Made by a program: the position numbers and the translations under genes. A DNA stretch of 64,000 bases, taken from assembly GCF_001500045.1 (NCBI RefSeq), contig NZ_LQIX01000045.1, positions 124,001-188,000 on the forward strand. The letters are read 5' to 3'. Below the pieces are notes generated by a model, which had not been told where the DNA came from, made no database searches, and worked only from the letters and a program-made list of their open reading frames with translations. This DNA comes from Mycobacterium sp. GA-1199. Lineage in GTDB: Bacteria > Actinomycetota > Actinomycetes > Mycobacteriales > Mycobacteriaceae. Within the stretch, counting starts at the first letter, position 1. The number at the start of each line of letters is the position of its first letter. Shown here one piece after another: positions 16,481 to 24,509 of this stretch.

Positions 16481-17860
16481 TCAGGCCGCCGCGTCGCCCC
16501 CCGGGTTCGCGGATTCGCCCGCGCCGTCGGTGTCGGCGCCAATGGGATCCGTCTCGGTGTGCGTCTCAGTTCCGAGCTGCGCCCCGTTCGTCGTACCGGC
16601 GGAATCAACTTGCGGCTGACCGTCTTTCGAGCCGGTATCCTCGCCGACCTTGCCGGGCTCGGCCTTCACACTGTCGCGCATTACGTTCAGCTGCGGGCGG
16701 CGCTTGAGTACGGGGTCCGGTTTCGTCTGTTGAGTCTTCGTGGTCACAGCCCGTCGCTCGCTGCCCGTCGGCTCGGATTGCACCGAGGCCTCCTGCTGCT
16801 GCTCCGATGTGCGCGGTGACGTGGCCGCCGACAGACCCTGCAGGATCGCGCCCGGAACCTTCGCCGCCGTGGCCAACAACTCGTCGGGCGGGGGAGCCAA
16901 CCGGGCCGGACGGTAGGCGCTGGGATCCCGGGGAATCGGGTTGCCGCCGTAGTAAGCCGAGTCGACGGCCAGCTTCAGCAGCGGCCCGGTGAGCTCGGCG
17001 ATCTGGTCACCGAAGACGTCGCGGGTCAACCGGGTCAGCGGCAATTCCTCGGCGGTGTAGGTGACGTAGGTGGTGTTGTCCCTGGTGGTGACGTAAGCCG
17101 TGATTCTGTCGTCGGGCGAGCTGCAGCGCGCGTCGGGGCAGTCGAGGATCTCACCGCTCACAAGAACGGCGCAGGTGTTGGCGTCGCAGGTGACGGTGGG
17201 GTTGCCCTCGGCGTCGACCGGGAGCACGCGCTCGGATTGGTTCAGCCGCGTGTAGAGGTAGCCGACCAGCGAGTTGACCGCGGCCACCGGGTTGAGCACG
17301 TCGGCGGGGGCGTTGGAGTTGTAGTCGTACTCGTAGCCGGTGTTGACGACGCGGAGGGCAGGCACGTCGCTGGGCGTGGGAATCGGGTTCACCCCGATCA
17401 GCGCGAACCACGGGTACCTGGTGCCGAAGCCGCCGTCGGGGCGGGCGACGTCGTTGTCGAGGATGAAGACGGTGTCACCGAGGTCGGACCGGTTGCGCAG
17501 TAGCAGCAAACTGGCGTTCGCCGCGCCCCAGCCGGAAGCCAGCACCGCGTTCTGTTCGCCGGCGTTGTCGCGCAGAGCCTGTTCGATACCGGCGGGACCG
17601 GTGCGGAAGTCGACATAGACGATGTCTTTCCCGTCGACCCCCGTGTAGACCGGGTCACGGAACTTCCCCTCGAAGAAGTCCGCGACGCCCGCGCCGGTCG
17701 GATTGGTTGAGCTGCCGACCACGATGAGCGCAGTCAGATCGACGAGCGACGCCGAAATGGACGCCGGCTGGGTGGCGGCCAGCCCGACGACACTGGTCGC
17801 GACACCGACGGCCGCTGCACCAGTCGCGAGTCGTGTCCATCTTTTGCCCGACTTGACCAT
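16481..17860 (-). CDS. Exported PE-PPE-domain protein lacking the nucleophile Ser
   Basis: The protein has about 459 residues. N-terminal basic residues and a hydrophobic stretch (WTRLATGAAAVGVATSVVGLAATQPASISA, in part) form a signal sequence or anchor. Residues about 30-290 match the PE-PPE alpha/beta hydrolase fold: 'VVGSSTNPTGAGVADFF', 'NDVARPDGGFGTRYP', 'NTGYEYDYNSNAPADVLNPVAAVNSLVGYLYTRLN'. At the expected GxSxG elbow the sequence is SGWGAAN, so the Ser appears to be Gly. No PE or PPE N-terminus is present. The last 120 residues are polar, low-complexity and rich in Glu, Thr, Gln and Lys. ATG 17860 follows GAGAGGA; GTG 17893 is possible. Confidence 0.82.
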   Translation of the reverse strand: MVKSGKRWTRLATGAAAVGVATSVVGLAATQPASISASLVDLTALIVVGSSTNPTGAGVADFFEGKFRDPVYTGVDGKDIVYVDFRTGPAGIEQALRDNAGEQNAVLASGWGAANASLLLLRNRSDLGDTVFILDNDVARPDGGFGTRYPWFALIGVNPIPTPSDVPALRVVNTGYEYDYNSNAPADVLNPVAAVNSLVGYLYTRLNQSERVLPVDAEGNPTVTCDANTCAVLVSGEILDCPDARCSSPDDRITAYVTTRDNTTYVTYTAEELPLTRLTRDVFGDQIAELTGPLLKLAVDSAYYGGNPIPRDPSAYRPARLAPPPDELLATAAKVPGAILQGLSAATSPRTSEQQQEASVQSEPTGSERRAVTTKTQQTKPDPVLKRRPQLNVMRDSVKAEPGKVGEDTGSKDGQPQVDSAGTTNGAQLGTETHTETDPIGADTDGAGESANPGGDAAA

Positions 17861-17925
17861 CCGCGGTCCTCTCACCCGATGCACAGCAAACACGAGCTGT
17901 GTGTGGGCCGATAGTACGCGAAGGG

Positions 17926-18678
17926 CTACAGCTTCGCGATCAGAGCGGCCGCGCGAACGTCGTCGTCGACGGTCAGCGCGATCTGGACGGCGTCACCCCG
18001 ACGCGCCCAGCGGATCGTCACGTCCTCGCCGTAGCGGATCGGCCTGCGATATTCGACCACCGCGCGGTAGGGGACGCGGCAGACGTCGGGAACGTGCGCC
18101 ATCACCTCGTGGATGGCGTGCCAGTAGGCGGTGTTGGTGACATGCTCGAAGATGTCGATGTCGGTGCGACGTAGCGGGAACGCGAGGTCCTCCTCGGCGT
18201 CCTCGAGATTGGTCAGCCACGGCCGCCATTTGAGCCGGAGCTCGTTGGTGGTGGTTGCGAACCGGGCGATCAGTGAGTCCGAGGCGCGCTGCGGCGTAAG
18301 GGTCTTGCTGTTGATGGCGATCCAGAAACCTTCGGTCTCGATGCGACCGCCGTCGCTGCCGACCAGGTCGACGCGCATCGTGCACCACCGGGTGGACAGG
18401 GCGGAGCACCAGCGGCTGAACGAGATCTCGTTCGGGAACTCGATCGGCTCGATGACGTCGATGACCGTGCGCTGCACGAGCCAATGGGGGTGGTCGTCGG
18501 CCTCGCCGGCGTCGACGAGGTTCTCGGCCCCGACCTCCTGGATGTAGCGCGCAACGCCGTCGAGGCGCAGGTGCAGGTCGCCGTCGATGTCACCCGTGGC
18601 GACCCGCCACGCTGTGCGATAGACGTATCCGGTGTCCGGCAGCGGACTAAGCCGGTGCTCGACGTCGTTGGTTGGCAT
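17926..18678 (-). CDS. Acyl-ACP thioesterase-like double hot-dog protein
   Basis: The protein has 250 residues in two hot-dog halves. The first carries 'VYRTAWRVATGDIDGDLHLRLDGVARYIQEVGAENL', the second 'PLRRTDIDIFEHVTNTAYWHAIHEVM', both typical of the FatA/acyl-ACP thioesterase family. It probably releases acyl chains from a carrier protein or CoA in the cytoplasm; chain specificity cannot be read. The stop lies about 65 bp upstream of the PE-PPE gene on the same strand. The start lies 36 bp from the 3' end of tRNA-Arg. Confidence 0.82.
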   Translation of the reverse strand: MPTNDVEHRLSPLPDTGYVYRTAWRVATGDIDGDLHLRLDGVARYIQEVGAENLVDAGEADDHPHWLVQRTVIDVIEPIEFPNEISFSRWCSALSTRWCTMRVDLVGSDGGRIETEGFWIAINSKTLTPQRASDSLIARFATTTNELRLKWRPWLTNLEDAEEDLAFPLRRTDIDIFEHVTNTAYWHAIHEVMAHVPDVCRVPYRAVVEYRRPIRYGEDVTIRWARRGDAVQIALTVDDDVRAAALIAKL

Positions 18679-18714
18679 CGGGTCAAGTATGTCCGGGACA
18701 AAATCCGCGATGAG

Positions 18715-18787
<73 letters not shown>

Positions 18788-18960
18788 GGTGGGCTAACCC
18801 TAACCAATGGTGCGATCAGGACCGGTCAGCACGCAGTAACTTCCGGTTGCCGCCGCGATCCGCCAGTTGCGGCGCGACAGCTATTAAAGCCGCCTCGCAC
18901 CCTCGTACCGCCGACTAGCGTGGTGGCCACACGATCACGAGCAGGAGGACGCGACGGCCC

Positions 18961-20445
18961 ATGAGCGACGTGCCGGAACTCGATGCGGCGGGACTCCCTG
19001 AGGAACTCAGCCCACTCGACCAGATCCTGCACCGGGGCGAGGCGAATCCGCGTACCCGCTCGGGCATCATGACCGTCGAACTCCTGGACTGCGCACCGGA
19101 CTGGGATACGTTCCGCGCCAAGTTCGACGCCGCCTCGCGTAAGGTGTTGCGACTGCGACAAAAGGTGGTGATGCCGACCCTGCCGACCGTGGCACCCAGA
19201 TGGGTGGTGGACCCCGACTTCAACCTCGACTTCCACCTGCGGCGGGTGCGTGCCCCGCAACCCGGCACGTTCCGTCAGGTGCTCGACCTCGCCGAGGTCG
19301 CCGCGCAGTCACCGCTCGACATCTCCCGGCCGTTGTGGACGGCAACGCTCGTGGAGGGACTGGCCGATGACCGCGCCGCGATGGTGGTTCACCTCAGCCA
19401 TGCGGTCACCGACGGTGTCGGTGGAGTCGAGATGTTCGCCAATCTCTATGACCTCGAACGCGACCCGTCGCCACAACCCCTCCCGCCGCTTCCCATCCCT
19501 CAGGACCTGTCGCCCAACGACCTGATGCGGCAGGGGCTCGTCCGGTTGCCGGGCACCATCGCGGGCCGCGTGCGCGGAGCGCTGTTCGGCGCCGCACACG
19601 TCGCAAGCGAGGTGATCCGCGACCCGATCTCTCGGCTCGGCGGCGCTGTCGGGTACGCCATGTCGGGTGCGCGTGTGATCGGCCCCGTCGCCGATCCGTC
19701 GCCGGTGCTGCGGCGCCGCAGCCTGTCGTCGCGCAGCGAAGCCATCGACATCGAGTTCGGCACCCTGCACCGGGCCGCCAAGGCGGCCGGCGGGTCCATC
19801 AACGACGCGTATCTGGCTGGCCTGTGCGGTGCGCTGCGGCTCTACCACGAAGCCAAGGGCGTGCCGATCGAGACGCTGCCGATGGCGGTTCCGGTCAACC
19901 TTCGCTCCGATGCGGACCCGGCGGGTGGAAACCGGTTCGCGGGCATCAATCTCGCGGCCCCAATTGGGCTGACCGACCCCGAGATCCGCATCCGCAACAT
20001 CCGCTCGCAGATGACCACCAAGCGTGAGGAGCGCGCGATCGACATGGTCAGCGCCATCGCCCCGCTGGTCGGGCTTCTCCCCGACACGGCCCTCGAGTCG
20101 ATGGCCGGCTCGATCGTGAATTCCGACGTCCAGGCCAGCAACGTCCCGGTGTACGCGGGCGACACCTACATCGCGGGCGCAAAAGTACTGCGCCAGTACG
20201 GACTTGGCCCACTTCCAGGTGTGGCGATGATGGTGGTGCTGATCTCGCGCTCTGGGTACTGCACGATCACCACCCGTTACGACCGTGCGGCGATCACCGA
20301 CCAGGAGTTGTGGGCACGCTGCCTGCTGTCGGGTTTCGACGAGGTCCTCGCCCTCGGCGGCGACGGCCGGGCCGAACCCGCCTCGTTCACCGTCGACCCC
20401 GCCCCATCCACCGCCTCGTCGTCGAATGGGAGTGCAGCGCAATGA
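18961..20445 (+). CDS. WS/DGAT-family wax ester/triacylglycerol synthase
   Basis: The protein has 494 residues. The N-terminal acyltransferase domain carries the motif HAVTDGVGG in 'VVHLSHAVTDG', which corresponds to HHxxxDG; the first His is Ser here (SHAVTDG), with the second catalytic His kept. The C-terminal half matches the WS/DGAT C-domain ('SINDAYLAGLCGALRLYHEAKG', 'MAVPVNLR', 'NVPVYAGDTYIAGAKV'). It corresponds to Rv2484c and would acylate diacylglycerol or an alcohol. It heads a tight operon with plsC and plsB2; the plsC ATG overlaps its stop. Confidence 0.87.
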   Translation: MSDVPELDAAGLPEELSPLDQILHRGEANPRTRSGIMTVELLDCAPDWDTFRAKFDAASRKVLRLRQKVVMPTLPTVAPRWVVDPDFNLDFHLRRVRAPQPGTFRQVLDLAEVAAQSPLDISRPLWTATLVEGLADDRAAMVVHLSHAVTDGVGGVEMFANLYDLERDPSPQPLPPLPIPQDLSPNDLMRQGLVRLPGTIAGRVRGALFGAAHVASEVIRDPISRLGGAVGYAMSGARVIGPVADPSPVLRRRSLSSRSEAIDIEFGTLHRAAKAAGGSINDAYLAGLCGALRLYHEAKGVPIETLPMAVPVNLRSDADPAGGNRFAGINLAAPIGLTDPEIRIRNIRSQMTTKREERAIDMVSAIAPLVGLLPDTALESMAGSIVNSDVQASNVPVYAGDTYIAGAKVLRQYGLGPLPGVAMMVVLISRSGYCTITTRYDRAAITDQELWARCLLSGFDEVLALGGDGRAEPASFTVDPAPSTASSSNGSAAQ

Positions 20446-22097
20446 CTTCGCCAAACGGGCAGACCTCGCGGCGCACGATGCGCCTGCCGGGTTCGGTCGC
20501 CGAGATTATGGGCAGCCCGGAGGGGCCCGAAGTCGGCGCGTTTTTCGATCTCGACGGCACCCTGGTCGCCGGCTTCACCGGTGTCGTGATGACACAGGAC
20601 CGATTCCGTCGTCGACAGATGTCGATGGGTGAGTTCATCGGCATGGTCCAGGCCGGCCTCAACCACCAACTGGGTCGGTCGGAGTTCGAGGATCTGATCG
20701 GCAAGGGTGCGCGCATGCTGCGCGGCAATTCGCTCGAAGACGTCGACGAACTCGCCGAGCGGTTGTTCGTCCAGAAGATCGTCGGCCGGATCTATCCCGA
20801 GATGCGCGAGCTGGTGCGCGCGCACATGGCCCGCGGCCACACCGTCGTGCTCAGCTCGTCGGCGCTGACGGTGCAGGTCGAACCCGTCGCGCGGTTCCTC
20901 GGCATCTCGAACGTGTTGAGCAACAAATTCGAGATCGACGAGCACGGATTGCTCACCGGCGAGGTGCAGCGCCCGATCATCTGGGGGCCGGGCAAGGCCA
21001 GGGCCGTACAGAAGTTCTCCGCCGAACACGGGGTCGACCTGTCGCAGAGCTACTTCTACGCCGACGGCGACGAGGACGTCGCGCTGATGTACCTGGTGGG
21101 CAACCCCCGCCCGACGAACCCGGGGGGCAAGCTCGCCGCGGTCGCCGCGAAGCGGGGGTGGCCGGTGCTGCGCTTTTCCAGTCGCAGTGGCGCGAGCCCG
21201 GCTTCGCAACTGCGCACCGCGGCGGGTATCGCGACCATGGGTCCCATCGCCGCCGGGGCACTCGGTCTGGGGCTGTTGACGCGAAGCAAGCGCAACGGCG
21301 TCAACTTCTTCACCGCGGCCTTCGGCCGCGCGTTGATGAGCACCCTCGGCATCAACATCAACGTGATCGGCAGGGAGAACCTGACCAAGAAGCGTCCCGC
21401 GGTGTTCCTGTTCAACCACCGCAACCAGGCCGACCCGCTGATCGCCGGCCATTTGGTGGACACCAACTTCACGTCGGTGGGTAAGAAGGAGTTGGAGAAG
21501 GATCCGATCGTCGGCACCCTCGGCAAGATCATGGACGCCGCGTTCATCGACCGCGAGGACCCGCAGAAGGCGGTCGAGGGTCTGAAGAAGGTCGAGGAAC
21601 TCGCGCGCAAGGGGCTGTCGATCCTGATCGCGCCGGAGGGCACCCGGTTGGACACGACCGAGGTGGGACCCTTCAAGAAGGGACCGTTCCGGATCGCGAT
21701 GTCGGCCGGTATTCCGGTGGTGCCCATCGTGATTCGCAATGCCGAGGTGATCGCGGCGCGCGATTCGAGCACGTTCAATCCCGGCACGGTCGACGTTGTG
21801 GTCTACCCGCCGATACCGGTCGACGACTGGACGCACGACAATATCGGGGAGCGCATCGCCGAGGTACGCCAGCTCTACCTCGACACCTTGGCGGACTGGC
21901 CGCACGACGAGTCCTCTCTTCCCGAGCTCTACGACCGCAACATCCGTTCGACGGGCAAGCCCGCGAAGAAATCGGCGGCGAAGAAGGCGACCAAGAAGGC
22001 GACCAAATCCGCAGCCAAATCCGCGACGAAGTCGGTGCGTAAATCGCCCGCCACCAAGACGTCGGCACCGAAGTCTGCGGGGAAGGGTCGTCCGTGA
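20442..22097 (+). CDS. plsC: HAD phosphatase-LPLAT fusion acyltransferase
   Basis: The protein has 551 residues. Residues about 30-270 form a HAD-IB phosphatase domain (FFDLDGTL, VVLSSSALT, FYADGDEDVALM). Residues about 300-500 form an acyl-glycerol-phosphate acyltransferase (NHRNQAD as HX4D, APEGTRL as EGTR). The combination matches Rv2483c, which would make phosphatidate and possibly dephosphorylate a lipid intermediate. The last 45 residues form a Lys/Ala/Ser-rich tail of the histone H1/HupB kind (KKSAAKKATKKATKS...). It overlaps both neighbours by ATGA/GTGA. Confidence 0.88.
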   Translation: MTSPNGQTSRRTMRLPGSVAEIMGSPEGPEVGAFFDLDGTLVAGFTGVVMTQDRFRRRQMSMGEFIGMVQAGLNHQLGRSEFEDLIGKGARMLRGNSLEDVDELAERLFVQKIVGRIYPEMRELVRAHMARGHTVVLSSSALTVQVEPVARFLGISNVLSNKFEIDEHGLLTGEVQRPIIWGPGKARAVQKFSAEHGVDLSQSYFYADGDEDVALMYLVGNPRPTNPGGKLAAVAAKRGWPVLRFSSRSGASPASQLRTAAGIATMGPIAAGALGLGLLTRSKRNGVNFFTAAFGRALMSTLGININVIGRENLTKKRPAVFLFNHRNQADPLIAGHLVDTNFTSVGKKELEKDPIVGTLGKIMDAAFIDREDPQKAVEGLKKVEELARKGLSILIAPEGTRLDTTEVGPFKKGPFRIAMSAGIPVVPIVIRNAEVIAARDSSTFNPGTVDVVVYPPIPVDDWTHDNIGERIAEVRQLYLDTLADWPHDESSLPELYDRNIRSTGKPAKKSAAKKATKKATKSAAKSATKSVRKSPATKTSAPKSAGKGRP

Positions 22098-24439
22098 AGC
22101 CGTCCGTCGACCAGTACACACCGTTCACACCCACCGGTGACGCGCTGGTGTTGGCGTCGGCTTCCTCTGCGGCCGAACGTGATCTGCTCGACGACTGGCT
22201 CGAGCGGCAACGGCGCGAGCACCCCGAGGCCAAGATCGACGTGCTGCTGTTGCCGTACGACGACCCGCCCGCCGGTGTGCTGGCTTCGCTCGTGTCGGAG
22301 CTCGAAGCCGGAGAAGACCGCTCCGTGGTCCCGGTGCGGGTGTTCTGGGTGCCCGGCGGTCTGCCCACCCGGTCCAAGGTGGTGGCCCTGATCTCCGGTC
22401 GCGACACTTACCGTCCCCCTGAGATCCTGCAGCGCCGCATCCTGCGCCGCGACCCTTCGCGGGCCCGTGTCGTCGCGGGTGAACCCGCGAAGGTCTCCGA
22501 ACTGCGCCAGCAGTGGGCCGACACCACCGTCGCCGAGAACCCCCGGGAATTCGCGCGTTTCGTGATCCGCCGCGCGATCCTGGCGATCGAACGGGTCGAA
22601 CTGCGCCTGCTCGGCCCGGAGTACAAGTCGCCGCGGTTGATCAAACCGGAGTTGATGGCGTCGGCGCGCTTCCGCGAGGGGCTGGAGAAGATCCCGGGTG
22701 CGGACCTGGAGACCGCGGGGGAGATGCTCGACGAGCTGTCTACCGGGTGGAGTCGGTTCTCGGTGGACCTGATCCCGTCTTTGGGCCGCGCGATCTTCAG
22801 CCGCGGCTTCGATCCCAACATCGACTACGACCGTGACGAAGTCGAGTTGATGCGCCGCAACCTTGAGAACCATCCGGCGGTGCTGTTGTTCTCGCACCGG
22901 TCCTATCTCGACGGGGTGATCGTGCCGGTCGCGATGCAGGAGAACCGGTTACCGCCGGTGCACACCTTCGCCGGCATCAACCTCTCGTTCGGCTTCCTGG
23001 GTCCGTTGATGCGCCATTCGGGCGTGATCTTCCTGCGTCGCAAGCTCGACGATCCGCTGTACAAGTACGTGCTGCGGCAGTTCGTCGGCTACATCGTGGA
23101 GAAGCGGTTCAACCTGAGCTGGTCGATCGAGGGTACCCGGTCGCGGACCGGAAAGATGTTGCCGCCCAAGCTCGGTCTGCTCGCCTATGTGGCCGACGCC
23201 TACCTCGACGGCCGTAGCGAGGACATCCTGTTGCAGCCCGTGTCGATCAGCTTCGACCAGCTGCACGAGACGTCCGAATACGCCGCCTACGCCCGCGGCG
23301 GTGAGAAGACGCCCGAGAGCCTGTCGTGGATGTACAACTTCATCAAGGCCCAGGGTGAGCGCAATTACGGCAAGATCTATGTCCGCTTTCCCGAGGCCGT
23401 CAGCATGCGCGAGTATCTCGGTGCGCCGCACGGGCCGATGACCACCGATGAGGGCGCCAAACGGCTGGCCCTGCAGAAGATGGCGTTCGAGGTGTCGTGG
23501 CGGATCCTGCGTGCCACGCCTGTCAACGCCTCGGCGCTGGTGTCGGCGCTGCTGCTCACCACACGTGGAATCGCGTTGACGCTGAGCCAGATTCACCACA
23601 CGCTGCAGCCGTCGCTGGACTACCTCGAGCGCAAACAGACCCCGATGACCAACAGCGCGTTGAGGTTACGTACCCCGGAGGGTGTGCGGGCCGCTCTCGA
23701 CGCATTGTCCAACCGGCACCCGGTCACCTGCGTCGAGGGTGGGCGCGAACCTGTCTGGCGGATCGCTCCCGAGGACGAACACGAAGCGGCGTTCTACCGC
23801 AACACGCTCATCGACGCATTCCTGGAGACCTCGTTGGTCGAGTTGGCGTTGGTACACGCCGGCCGCGCGGAGTCCGACCGGTTGGAGGCGTTCTGGTCGC
23901 AGGTGATGCGGCTGCGCGACCTGCTGAAGTTCGACTTCTACTTCGCCGATTCGGCGGCGTTCCGTGACCATGTCGCCGAGGAACTGTCCTGGCAGAGCGG
24001 GTGGGAGGAGCAGGTGACGGCCGGTGAGCGGCGGGTCGACGAACTGCTGCGGAAAAAGTCGCCGCTGTTGGCGGGCGCCATGCTGCGCCCATTCTTCGAG
24101 GCGTACGAGATCGTCGCCGATGTGCTGCTCGATGCCCCCGCCGAGATCGACGAGAAGGATCTGACGAAAAAGGCGCTCGGACTGGGCAACCAGTACGTCG
24201 CGCAGAGTCGGGTGCGCAGCAATGAGGCGGTGTCGGCGCTGCTGTTCGCGACTGCGCGTCAGGTTGCAGCCGACCAGGATCTGCTCGCACCGGCGCCGGA
24301 TCTGGTTGAGCGGCGCACCGCGTTCCGTGACGAGCTGCGGGCCATCTTGCGCGATATGGACAAGGTCGAGCAGATCGCCCGCGAACGGTTCATCGCGCGC
24401 GAGATCGCTCGCCGTGCGGCGCGCCGCGAATCGGCCTGA
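22094..24439 (+). CDS. plsB2: Glycerol-3-phosphate acyltransferase
   Basis: The protein has 781 residues. The acyltransferase core carries the four standard blocks: SHRSYLD (HX4D), 'GVIFLRRKL', 'SIEGTRSRTGKMLPPK', and 'LLQPVSISFDQLHE'. Length and context match Rv2482c (PlsB2), which acylates the sn-1 position of glycerol-3-phosphate, the first step of phospholipid and triacylglycerol synthesis at the inner membrane. The GTG start overlaps the plsC stop, so the WS/DGAT-PlsC-PlsB2 module is translationally coupled. Confidence 0.92.
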   Translation: MKPSVDQYTPFTPTGDALVLASASSAAERDLLDDWLERQRREHPEAKIDVLLLPYDDPPAGVLASLVSELEAGEDRSVVPVRVFWVPGGLPTRSKVVALISGRDTYRPPEILQRRILRRDPSRARVVAGEPAKVSELRQQWADTTVAENPREFARFVIRRAILAIERVELRLLGPEYKSPRLIKPELMASARFREGLEKIPGADLETAGEMLDELSTGWSRFSVDLIPSLGRAIFSRGFDPNIDYDRDEVELMRRNLENHPAVLLFSHRSYLDGVIVPVAMQENRLPPVHTFAGINLSFGFLGPLMRHSGVIFLRRKLDDPLYKYVLRQFVGYIVEKRFNLSWSIEGTRSRTGKMLPPKLGLLAYVADAYLDGRSEDILLQPVSISFDQLHETSEYAAYARGGEKTPESLSWMYNFIKAQGERNYGKIYVRFPEAVSMREYLGAPHGPMTTDEGAKRLALQKMAFEVSWRILRATPVNASALVSALLLTTRGIALTLSQIHHTLQPSLDYLERKQTPMTNSALRLRTPEGVRAALDALSNRHPVTCVEGGREPVWRIAPEDEHEAAFYRNTLIDAFLETSLVELALVHAGRAESDRLEAFWSQVMRLRDLLKFDFYFADSAAFRDHVAEELSWQSGWEEQVTAGERRVDELLRKKSPLLAGAMLRPFFEAYEIVADVLLDAPAEIDEKDLTKKALGLGNQYVAQSRVRSNEAVSALLFATARQVAADQDLLAPAPDLVERRTAFRDELRAILRDMDKVEQIARERFIAREIARRAARRESA

Positions 24440-24497
24440 CTCACGCTCGTCGGGCAAAGCGCGCGGAGCGTTTTGTAGGCGTGGTGCGAGCACGCCA

Positions 24498-24503
24498 TAC
24501 GCT
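24498..24503 (+). promoter_or_regulatory. Candidate -10 box (leaderless CtaG/CopD gene)
   Basis: TACGCT ends 6 bp before ATG 24510 and there is no ribosome site. A small hairpin (GGCGTG...CACGCC, loop 7) overlaps just upstream. Confidence 0.38.
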
Positions 24504-24509
24504 GGTGGG

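Noticed and set aside
16452..16619. Rightward frame with a perfect AAGGAGGT before GTG
   Set aside because: It runs antisense into the C-terminal coding region of the PE-PPE gene and its sequence is low-complexity Ser/Pro/Val. The ribosome-like site is probably chance.
20277..22121. 614-residue leftward open frame
   Set aside because: It is fully antisense to plsC and the end of the WS/DGAT gene; high GC keeps opposite frames open. The sense proteins have clear motifs.
24436..24452. Sixteen identical bases at the ends of plsB2 and the DUF5130 gene
   Set aside because: CGGCCTGACTCACGCT occurs at both 3' ends, but the flanks do not extend the match and no hairpin forms; it may be chance.
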